A DNA stretch of 11,800 nucleotides. It comes from CAYVXE01 sp964455375. GTDB taxonomy: Bacteria; Zhuqueibacterota; Zhuqueibacteria; Oceanimicrobiales; Oceanimicrobiaceae. Made by a program: the position numbers and the translations under genes. Where the stretch lies: positions 1 through 11,800 of the forward strand of contig CAYVXE010000126.1 in the NCBI GenBank assembly GCA_964455375.1, written 5' to 3'. How positions within the stretch are numbered: the stretch's first letter is position 1; each line of letters opens with the position of its first letter. A model generated the notes under the pieces. It saw only the letters and a program-made list of their open reading frames with translations, made no database searches and was not told the origin of the DNA. This document shows, in pieces, positions 5,682 through 11,800 of the stretch.

Positions 5682-6233
5682 ATGAATGATGACGCAGAAC
5701 TTTGGCGTTCTTTACGAAGAGGCGACGTCAAAGCTCTGGAAATACTATTTCGAGAATATTTCGACTTGCTTTATGATTATGGTACGAAACTTACCACTCA
5801 AAAGGAATTGGTTAAGGATTGTATTCAGGATTTATTTATCTATATTTGGGAAAAACAGACGACCCTTTCGCAGGTTCAATCGGTTAAAGCGTACTTGTTG
5901 ATTTCCTTGCGCAGAAGCGTATTAAAATGTATCAAGCAACAGCAAAAGCAGATTTCTGAGATAGAAAACATCAAGCAGCAGACAGAAAGGGAATCTTTTT
6001 CTCCAGAAGAAATGCTGATTGTTCACGAGAAAGAGTCGGCACAAATGAAGTGGTTAAAGTCTGCTATTGACCAAATTCCTCAACGTATGAGAGAAGCTCT
6101 ATATTTAAAAACATATAGTGAGATGCCTTACAAAGATATTGCCCGCATTATGGGTATCAGCCCGCAGGTTGCCCGGAATTATGTCTCAGAAGCTTTTCAA
6201 AAATTAAGAGAATCTTTAGAGCGTAGTGATTAA
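5682..6233 (+). CDS. ECF-type RNA polymerase sigma factor, FecI-like
   Basis: This 183-aa extracytoplasmic-function sigma factor would direct RNA polymerase to a small regulon, probably including the receptor gene downstream. Region 2 spans about residues 20-88 (EYFDLLYDYG, then KDCIQDLFIYIWEK, the core-binding and -10 contact part). Region 4 spans about 125-178, with SAIDQIPQRMREALYL, YKDIARIMGIS and the helix-turn-helix recognition helix PQVARNYVSEAFQKLRE. There is no extra domain. The start ATG 5682 has AAGG at 5672-5675, 6 nt upstream. A FecR-like gene follows after 185 nt, then a TonB-dependent receptor, which is the classical surface-signalling order. Family assignment is firm; target promoters are not visible. 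Confidence 0.94.
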   Translation: MNDDAELWRSLRRGDVKALEILFREYFDLLYDYGTKLTTQKELVKDCIQDLFIYIWEKQTTLSQVQSVKAYLLISLRRSVLKCIKQQQKQISEIENIKQQTERESFSPEEMLIVHEKESAQMKWLKSAIDQIPQRMREALYLKTYSEMPYKDIARIMGISPQVARNYVSEAFQKLRESLERSD

Positions 6234-6418
6234 AAGGGATCATTTTTAGCCAGAATTATTCAAATAGAGAACAAAAAAGTATTATTGACCATTACATTTT
6301 TCTGCAAAGCGTCTCTTCATATATAGAGAGGCGAATCACTCACCTTTTTATTAGCACTTTCTGTATTTATATATTAACTCCTTTTTTTAAAACATACGAA
6401 TCACTTTCTATAAAAAAT
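6234..6418 (+). other. AT-rich spacer between sigma and anti-sigma genes
   Basis: This is 185 nt, longer than usual for a sigma/anti-sigma pair. It has a modest hairpin at 6309-6332: TCTCT/AGAGA, with an outer GC/GC pair across a G-G mismatch. No T-tract follows directly, so it is a poor terminator. There is no ribosome site before the fecR-like ATG. The FecR frame is open back to 6230 without ATG, GTG or TTG; see findings. Confidence 0.45.
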
Positions 6419-7492
6419 ATGAATCGACAATTAAACAAACTTATTACGGATGAATCCTTTCAACGGTTTTTGTTGGGAACAGCAACATTTAAGGAATTTT
6501 CTAAATGGGATAAATGGATTGATGAAAATCCGGGAAACAAACAAATTTACAAACAGGCATTAGAATTGTGGGAGTCTGCAAAATTCTGCTCAACACCGCC
6601 TACGGATTTAGAAACAGAGTGGAAGCGTCTGCAAGAACGACTGACCGGAACCAGAAAGAGTCGCACATACTTTTTATCCGATCGTAAAAGATCTCGTTCC
6701 TCTTTTTCTACCGTTGGTATTATGCTGGTACTTGGAATCGTTATTGTTACCGTGTTTTGGCGTTTTGGTCTACTGCCCGACAATTTCACGGGCGGGCGAG
6801 AATCAGCCATGCAGTCTGTTCAAACCGAATACGGGCAACGGGCAACGATAAATCTTCCGGATGGAACCACCATTATTCTGAATGCAAATTCAGAATTAAA
6901 CTATCCCGCCGCTTGGAACGAACAAACCAGTCGCAGAATAAGACTTCACGGTGAAGCGTATTTTCATGTTGCCGATAAACCCCCTGGTCCGCAGGATAAA
7001 TTCTTGGTACTCACTGAAGACGGGCAAGTGAAAGTCGTCGGGACAAAATTTTCTGTCTATGAAAGAGGTCATGGCACACGTGTCGCGTTGGAAGAAGGTA
7101 AGGTGGAAGTATCTTCATCCCCGGAGGCCGAAGCAACGCCCGAGGTTGAAAAAGCGATTTTAAAACCGGGAGAGTTAATTGAGTTTGTAAAAAACAGTCA
7201 ACAACTGATCCCCCGTTATGTCGATATTTCTCCTTACGTGACCTGGTGGCATAAGGAGTTGTTATTAGTTAATACACCTTTTGCAGATATTGTTCAACGA
7301 CTTGAAGAAACCTACGGGGTTGATGTGGAGGTTTTGGACAGCAAACTCCTTAAGCGAACCCTTTCAGGCTCGATTGAGAATCAAAATCTTACAATTGTTA
7401 CAGATGCGCTGGCAGCAGCATTAAGGATCCCGGTTCATCGCGATGGCAAGGTTATTGTTTTCGGCAAGTCTGAAAATAAAAAAACTAATTAG
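6419..7492 (+). CDS. FecR-family anti-sigma factor
   Basis: This inner-membrane regulator would hold the neighbouring ECF sigma factor until the outer-membrane receptor signals. Residues 1-90 form the cytoplasmic sigma-binding part (SFQRFLLGTATFKEFSKWDK, with the ENPGNKQIYKQALELW stretch typical of the family). A single transmembrane segment lies at about 97-117 (STVGIMLVLGIVIVTVFW). The periplasmic FecR domain covers about 131-235, with the signatures GQRATINLPDGTTIILNANS, RIRLHGEAYFHV and VKVVGTKFSV. The C-terminal 280-350 part (LLLVNTPFADIVQRLEETYG) is the STN-like domain that meets the receptor's own STN domain. The 357-aa length is normal. No Shine-Dalgarno precedes ATG 6419. Confidence 0.94.
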   Translation: MNRQLNKLITDESFQRFLLGTATFKEFSKWDKWIDENPGNKQIYKQALELWESAKFCSTPPTDLETEWKRLQERLTGTRKSRTYFLSDRKRSRSSFSTVGIMLVLGIVIVTVFWRFGLLPDNFTGGRESAMQSVQTEYGQRATINLPDGTTIILNANSELNYPAAWNEQTSRRIRLHGEAYFHVADKPPGPQDKFLVLTEDGQVKVVGTKFSVYERGHGTRVALEEGKVEVSSSPEAEATPEVEKAILKPGELIEFVKNSQQLIPRYVDISPYVTWWHKELLLVNTPFADIVQRLEETYGVDVEVLDSKLLKRTLSGSIENQNLTIVTDALAAALRIPVHRDGKVIVFGKSENKKTN

Positions 7493-7510
7493 ACAAATGT
7501 ATATGACACA

Positions 7511-7519
7511 AAAGGAGGT
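7511..7519 (+). promoter_or_regulatory. Orphan Shine-Dalgarno sequence
   Basis: AAAGGAGGT is a full match to the 16S 3' end, 19 nt after the FecR stop codon. No ATG, GTG or TTG lies within 15 nt; the nearest ATG is at 7552, 32 nt away. It may be the relic of a lost gene start. Confidence 0.4.
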
Positions 7520-7623
7520 ATAAGAAAAATAATACTCGACTAGTTTATTTAATGGGCCAGGAGTGTCGGTTAAGTTTGTGCAAATGTTCTTATCAAAACG
7601 TTGCGGATGAAATATTGATTTCA

Positions 7624-7723
7624 NNNNNNNNNNNNNNNNNNNNNNNNNNNNNNNNNNNNNNNNNNNNNNNNNNNNNNNNNNNNNNNNNNNNNNNNNNNNN
7701 NNNNNNNNNNNNNNNNNNNNNNN
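7624..7723. other. Scaffold gap (100 Ns)
   Basis: Exactly 100 Ns, the conventional size for a gap of unknown length. The left contig ends with GATTTCA (7617-7623) and the right contig begins with GATTTCA (7724-7730), so the two ends may simply overlap by 7 bases. Confidence 0.98.
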
Positions 7724-7813
7724 GATTTCAACCATTTATTTTTATTTTGTTTATTTCATAGCTTACATTTGTTTTAACCGGAGACGGATTACAATTAACT
7801 TAACAATATGGAT

Positions 7814-7818
7814 GGAGG
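7814..7818 (+). promoter_or_regulatory. Ribosome binding site deciding the receptor start at 7823
   Basis: GGAGG lies 4 nt before ATG 7823. The earlier in-frame ATG at 7808 would place this site inside the gene and put five acidic/neutral residues (MDGGL) before the basic signal peptide start, so 7823 is preferred. Confidence 0.6.
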
Positions 7819-7822
7819 ACTT

Positions 7823-10744
7823 ATGCGAACTATCAAATATGTTTTGCTCATTTCCATTATTTGTTTGTTTGCTGTCAATAGCCAGGCGCAACAAATGGCT
7901 TCAACAGCAGCAATAGACAAACAAATCTTAAACCAACCCACAAAAAAGTTCATATCACTTGAGGAAGCTCTCACCAAACTAGAAAACGACTATAACGTCA
8001 ACATTGTTTATGATGATATGGTTGTTAGAGACAGAACAGCACCGTCTTTGGCGTCTACATCTGCCAGTTTTCAACAAGCGTTAGAGGCCGTTATAGGAGA
8101 AAACCCGGTTTCTTACAAAAGAGTCGGCGCAAGGACAGTCGTTTTGGCACCAAGAGAACCGGCGCAGGCGTCAGCACCCCTTCCGGCAGGGAAAATTACA
8201 GGAAACGTTAAGGATAACGAAGGCATAGGGTTGGCCGGCTCCAACATAGCTATTGAAGGCACCATAATGGGCGCTGCTTCTGACCCGGACGGTAATTACA
8301 CTATTAATGCTGTACCTCCCGGGACATATACCCTGGTTGCTAAATTTATCGGTTATAAAACAGTAAAAAGGGAAGTAACGGTTACAGCAGGTGCAACTGC
8401 CACAGCAGATTTCGTTCTTGGGCTAGATGTATTGGGGCTGAGTGAAGTTGTGGTCACCGGTGTCGTAAATCCGGCTTCAAAGATCAAATCCAGTGTGTCC
8501 ATTTCCACTTTGAATATCAGAGATATTGAAAAGTCCGCACCCAGAACGACCGCGGAAATTTTCCGGTCAATACCAGGCGTTCGTTCAGAATCTTCAGGTG
8601 GCGATGGAAACGCCAATATCACTGTAAGAGGTGTCCCCATTTCCGCAGGAGGATCGAAATACTTGCAGTTGCAGGAAGATGGCCTGCCCATTTTTCAATT
8701 TGGCGACATAGCTTTTGCCACAGCGGACATTTTCCTAAGAGCAGACTACTCTATCGATCGAATCGAAGCCATCCGCGGCGGTTCAGCTTCTACTGCGGCA
8801 ACCAACTCACCAGCCGGCATCATTAACTTTATCAGCAAGACAGGTTCTGTAGCAGGTGGATACGTCGCTACGACCACGGGACTGGATTACAAGAGTTCCC
8901 GCGCAGACTTTGATTATGGGTCTCCATTTGGCAACAATATGAGTTTCAATATCGGCGGTTTTGTCCGACAGGGAGACGGACCAAGAACAACCGGGTTCAC
9001 CGCAAACTCTGGCGGTCAGATAAAGATGAACCTCACCAGAGTGTTTAATGGTGGATATGGACGGGTTTATTTCAAGTATCTTAATGATCGTGCCGCCGCC
9101 TACATGCCCATGCCACTGAAAGTAACGGGAACCAATAGTTCGCCGGACTGGGGTTCCATTGCTGGATATGACGCAACTTCCGGTACGATGCAGAGCCCTT
9201 ACCTGCTCCAGAATTTAGGTCTTGGGGGTGATGGCCAGCTCCGGCGTTCTGACGTCGCTGACGGTATGCATCCCATTTCGACCGCTGTTGGACTTGAATT
9301 TGAACGCGACCTGGCCAACGGCTGGCATATTGAAAACCGTGGCAGAGTGGCATTCAATTCTGGACGCTTCGAGGCTCCTTTTCCGGCCCAGATTGGCACG
9401 GCACAAGAAGTGGCTGAATCAATCGGTGGCGCGGGAGCTTCTCTTAAGTATTCAGATGGCAGTCCATTTGGAAGTGGACATGCAGGAAACGGACTCGTTC
9501 TTAGAATCCACATGTTTGATACGGAGTTGAATAACTTCAATTTTCTGGTGAATGATTTCAAAGTATCGAGAGAGCTCGGACCAGCAAACCTGAGCGCTGG
9601 ATTCTATGTCTCGAACCAATCCATTTCCATGTCCTGGCTCTGGAATTCTTACTTGACGGACGTGGCCGGCGATAAAGCGAAGACGGTGGACGTCTTTGCT
9701 GCCGATGGGACAAAGTTGAGTCAAAACGGGCTTTATGCCTATGGTGTACCCTTCTGGGGCAATTGCTGTCAGCGAAACTACGATACAAGCTATTTGACCA
9801 GGTCTCCTTACTTCAGTGCAACACTTGAAGTCAACGAAGCATTGGACTTTGATGCAAGCATTCGCGTTGATAACGGACGTGTCACAGGACAATTCGCAGG
9901 CCCGGTACAGACAACATTCGACGTGAATAACGATGGCGTCATTTCTCCGAACGAAGAAAGTGTTTCTGCCATAGATAACGCAAATACGACACCGGTTGAT
10001 TACAACTATGACTATACGTCTTATTCAGTCGGTGGTAACTATCAGCTCAATGAGAATCAGGCAGTCTTTGCCCGTTACAGCCGGGGCGGCGCCGGAAAAG
10101 CAGATCGCCTGTTGTTTGCTGGATTACCTTATACCGGTGGTGTGAAGCTGAATGCAAAAGACATCATCCGTCAAGGTGAATTAGGCTACAAACACTTGTT
10201 CAACAAAGGTGGTCTATTTGTCACTGGATTTCTGGCCAATACCACCGAAGAAGGTGGATTTGAGGCGACCACACAAAAAATCATTAAGAATGATTTTAAT
10301 GCGTTTGGCGTTGAGGTAGAAGGCGCACTCAATCTCGGTGCGTTGGATGTACGTGGCGGACTGACCCTCACAAAAGCCGAGATCACATCGGGTGCCGATG
10401 ACGGTAATATACCGCGGCGTCAACCTGCCCTTATGTTCAATCTTATTCCAACGTATGCTATTGGCCAGCACTCAGTTGGGTTAAGTCTCATCGGCCAGAC
10501 CCGGGCATACACGCAAGACAGCAATCAACTGCGCATGCCGGCCTATGTGATCGTCAATGGCTTTGCAAGGTATCAGATCACAAGCAAACTGGCTGCATCG
10601 GTTAACGCAAACAACCTGCTGGATACGATCGGTATTACCGAAGCTGAAGAAGGTAGCATTGTAGACAATCAGGTCAACTACGTGCGCGGAAGGCCGCTGC
10701 CCGGTCGTTCGATCGCTCTCACCGTGGGCTATAGCCTGAATTAG
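7823..10744 (+). CDS. TonB-dependent outer-membrane receptor with STN signalling domain
   Basis: This 973-aa TonB-driven active transporter also acts as a sensor. The signal peptide is at 1-22 (MRTIKYVLLISIICLFAVNS, cleavage near AQA). The STN domain is at about 40-110 (FISLEEALTKLENDYNVNIV), matching the C-terminus of FecR. The carboxypeptidase-regulatory-like Ig domain is at about 124-200 (KITGNVKDNEGIGLAGSNIA, with GAASDPDGNYTINAVPPGTY). A TonB-box-like SEVVVTGV follows at 207-214, the plug at about 222-340 (RTTAEIFRSIPGVR, DRIEAIRGG, SPAGIINFISKTG), and the beta-barrel from 345 to the end. Oddities are an exact EF-hand-type loop at 700-711, a CysCys pair at 648-649, and a final residue Asn rather than an aromatic. 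No SusD-like gene follows. Substrate unknown; the downstream symporter hints at a sugar. Confidence 0.95.
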   Translation: MRTIKYVLLISIICLFAVNSQAQQMASTAAIDKQILNQPTKKFISLEEALTKLENDYNVNIVYDDMVVRDRTAPSLASTSASFQQALEAVIGENPVSYKRVGARTVVLAPREPAQASAPLPAGKITGNVKDNEGIGLAGSNIAIEGTIMGAASDPDGNYTINAVPPGTYTLVAKFIGYKTVKREVTVTAGATATADFVLGLDVLGLSEVVVTGVVNPASKIKSSVSISTLNIRDIEKSAPRTTAEIFRSIPGVRSESSGGDGNANITVRGVPISAGGSKYLQLQEDGLPIFQFGDIAFATADIFLRADYSIDRIEAIRGGSASTAATNSPAGIINFISKTGSVAGGYVATTTGLDYKSSRADFDYGSPFGNNMSFNIGGFVRQGDGPRTTGFTANSGGQIKMNLTRVFNGGYGRVYFKYLNDRAAAYMPMPLKVTGTNSSPDWGSIAGYDATSGTMQSPYLLQNLGLGGDGQLRRSDVADGMHPISTAVGLEFERDLANGWHIENRGRVAFNSGRFEAPFPAQIGTAQEVAESIGGAGASLKYSDGSPFGSGHAGNGLVLRIHMFDTELNNFNFLVNDFKVSRELGPANLSAGFYVSNQSISMSWLWNSYLTDVAGDKAKTVDVFAADGTKLSQNGLYAYGVPFWGNCCQRNYDTSYLTRSPYFSATLEVNEALDFDASIRVDNGRVTGQFAGPVQTTFDVNNDGVISPNEESVSAIDNANTTPVDYNYDYTSYSVGGNYQLNENQAVFARYSRGGAGKADRLLFAGLPYTGGVKLNAKDIIRQGELGYKHLFNKGGLFVTGFLANTTEEGGFEATTQKIIKNDFNAFGVEVEGALNLGALDVRGGLTLTKAEITSGADDGNIPRRQPALMFNLIPTYAIGQHSVGLSLIGQTRAYTQDSNQLRMPAYVIVNGFARYQITSKLAASVNANNLLDTIGITEAEEGSIVDNQVNYVRGRPLPGRSIALTVGYSLN

Positions 10745-10774
10745 TGGGCTAAAGCCGTACATCATGAATTTTTT

Positions 10775-10806
10775 CGCCACGCACTTTTGCGGTGCGTGGC
10801 GTTTTT
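10775..10806 (+). terminator. Strong intrinsic terminator after the receptor gene
   Basis: CGCCACGCAC (10775-10784) and GTGCGTGGCG (10792-10801) form a perfect 10-bp GC-rich stem with a 7-nt loop, followed by five Ts. It begins 30 nt after the receptor stop and ends 38 nt before the symporter start. No T-tract exists in the other direction, so it acts on the plus strand only. Confidence 0.92.
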
Positions 10807-10844
10807 ATTTACAGTAATCTGCGTTCACCATTCGGAATGATCAC

Positions 10845-11800
10845 ATGACAGAATTCAGTTTGCACCCCATTGACCTGACTGTGGTTGCATTGTATGCGGT
10901 CTTTGTTGTCTATTTAGGCTTTCACTTTGCCAAAAAACACGAAACGGCGGAAGACTATTTTCTTGCTGGCAGATCCATGACATGGCCGCTCATTGGGTTT
11001 TCTTTATTTGCTTCCAATATATCGAGTACAACCCTGGTTGGATTAGCCGGAGACGCCTATAGCACGGGCATATCTGTTTTCAACTATGAATGGATGGCAG
11101 CGATAATCCTCGTCTTTTTTTCAATATTTGTTCTACCATTTTATTTGCGGTCAAAAATATTTACCATTCCAGAGTTTCTAGAGAAGAGATACGATGGCAA
11201 GATCAGAACTTATTTTTCCGCCTTAACACTTTTTCTCAATATTGTGGTCGATACCGCCGGAAGCCTTTATGCCGGAGGGCTATTGATGAAATTGGTTTTG
11301 CCCTCAATCCCAATGTGGCAGACGATTGCTGTTATGGCTTTTGTCGCCGGCATCTACACAATTGCAGGTGGATTGGCTGCGGTAATCTACACAGACATGA
11401 TACAGGCCATTTTATTATTAATCGGATCGCTGATTATTACCATTGTCGCATTTGTGAAGATAGGAAGCTGGAGTGCAGTCACGGAAGTTACGCCGCCCGA
11501 AATGTTAAGCCTTGTTCGACCATTGGATGATCCCGGCGTTCCCTGGCTGGGATTATTGACCGGGGTGCCGTTATTGGGTTTCTATTTCTGGTGCACGAAC
11601 CAATTTATGGTGCAACGTGTCTTAAGTGCGAAAGATGAGAATCACGGCAGATGGGGCGCTCTATTCGCCGGATTCTTGAAAATGCTGCCACTATTTATCA
11701 TGGTTTTGCCTGGTACGATGGCAAGAGTACTTTACCCGGATTTACCGAAAGCAGATCTTGTATTTCCGACACTGATGTTCGATATGCTGCCTGTAGGCGT
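10845..11800 (+). CDS. Sodium:solute symporter (SGLT-like), partial at right edge
   Basis: The first 318 codons of an inner-membrane Na+-coupled transporter are open to the window end. From memory it aligns closely with Vibrio vSGLT: ETAEDYFLAGRSM, ASNISSTTLVGLAG with AYSTG, NYEWMAA, FTIPEFLEKRYDGK, IYTIAGGLAAVIYTDMIQ, CTNQFMVQRVL, FLKMLPLFIMVLPG and MLPVGV. About eight hydrophobic segments are visible. Residues matching vSGLT sugar contacts are kept at E82 (E88), N252 (N260) and K279 (K294), but the Gln69 position is Thr63. ATG 10845 is the first usable start; GGA at 10835-10837 is a weak ribosome site. The gene probably imports the substrate delivered by the upstream receptor (inference). 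A strong terminator lies just upstream, so its expression is separated from that of the receptor. The sugar cannot be specified. Confidence 0.93.
   Translation, partial: MTEFSLHPIDLTVVALYAVFVVYLGFHFAKKHETAEDYFLAGRSMTWPLIGFSLFASNISSTTLVGLAGDAYSTGISVFNYEWMAAIILVFFSIFVLPFYLRSKIFTIPEFLEKRYDGKIRTYFSALTLFLNIVVDTAGSLYAGGLLMKLVLPSIPMWQTIAVMAFVAGIYTIAGGLAAVIYTDMIQAILLLIGSLIITIVAFVKIGSWSAVTEVTPPEMLSLVRPLDDPGVPWLGLLTGVPLLGFYFWCTNQFMVQRVLSAKDENHGRWGALFAGFLKMLPLFIMVLPGTMARVLYPDLPKADLVFPTLMFDMLPVG

Larger units (their letters stand above)
7493..7822. other. Receptor leader region containing the assembly gap
   Basis: This holds about 230 known bases and 100 Ns between the FecR stop and the receptor start. 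I see no gene: the only frame across it runs through the Ns. It contains a perfect Shine-Dalgarno sequence with no start codon after it (7511-7519), and TACATTTG (7764-7771), which matches the Bacteroidota -7 box TAnnTTTG but has only a poorly spaced TTTG upstream. Any sigma-dependent promoter for the receptor would lie here. Confidence 0.5.

Noticed and set aside
6309..6332. Terminator between sigma and anti-sigma genes
   Set aside because: The stem is only 5 bp plus 2 bp across a mismatch, and no T-tract follows directly.
7552..7761. Small gene across the gap
   Set aside because: The frame passes through 100 Ns, and the ATG has no ribosome site nearby.
7746..7771. Bacteroidota-type promoter before the receptor
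   Set aside because: TACATTTG fits TAnnTTTG, but the only TTTG upstream is 14 nt away, which is too close, and other promoters here are of the sigma70 type.
7823..10744. SusC of a SusC/SusD pair
   Set aside because: No SusD-like gene follows; a terminator and a symporter do instead.
1..11800. CRISPR array, insertion sequence or phage genes
   Set aside because: No regularly spaced repeats, transposase, integrase or phage-type protein is present on either strand.

Overview
The window looks like a chromosomal piece of a Gram-negative bacterium from the wider FCB group. A Calditrichota/KSB1-like lineage seems more likely to me than a true Bacteroidota. The FecI-type sigma factor, FecR anti-sigma factor and TonB-dependent receptor with STN and carboxypeptidase-regulatory-like domains point to that group. 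However, the tRNA promoter is a canonical TTGACT-N17-TATATT rather than the Bacteroidota TAnnTTTG type, and several genes carry clear Shine-Dalgarno sites. The taxonomy is inference. The sequence holds a run of exactly 100 Ns (7624-7723), so it comes from a draft scaffold.

Layout. (1) 1-1022, minus strand: two uncharacterised genes joined by a 4-base ATGA overlap; the second runs off the left edge. (2) 1023-1610: gene-poor, AT-rich spacer with a short GC-richer palindromic patch and, at its right end, a tRNA promoter. (3) 1611-3506, plus strand: a translation cluster made of tRNA-Ser(UGA), tRNA-Ser(GCU), an intrinsic terminator, gltX (glutamyl-tRNA synthetase, TTG start), tRNA-Gln(CUG) only 5 nt after gltX, and tRNA-Arg(UCG). 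It closes with a 9-bp inverted repeat plus T-tract enclosing a foldable ~86-nt interior (3533-3642), which overlaps the antisense 3' end of the next gene. (4) 3622-5469, minus strand: a PfkB-family sugar/nucleoside kinase downstream of a BtpA/SgcQ-family TIM-barrel gene, probably one operon from a promoter near 5512-5540. (5) 5682-11800, plus strand: ECF sigma factor, FecR-like anti-sigma factor, assembly gap, a 973-aa TonB-dependent receptor with an N-terminal STN signalling domain, a strong terminator, and the first 318 codons of a sodium:solute symporter of the vSGLT type.

How it may work together (inference). Regions 4 and 5 are divergent across a 212-bp intergenic region and read like a nutrient island. 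The outer-membrane receptor would bind a sugar-like substrate and signal through its STN domain to FecR, which would release the sigma factor. The inner-membrane symporter would bring the substrate into the cytoplasm, and the kinase and BtpA-like protein would act on it there. No SusD-like lipoprotein gene accompanies the receptor, so this is not a standard SusC/SusD pair. The substrate cannot be read from the sequence.

The items I would look at first are the unknown coupled gene pair at the left edge, the structured element at 3533-3642, the BtpA-kinase pair next to a Fec-type signalling/transport locus, and an exact EF-hand-type loop in the receptor barrel. The assembly gap is also suspicious: its two contig ends share the same 7 bases.
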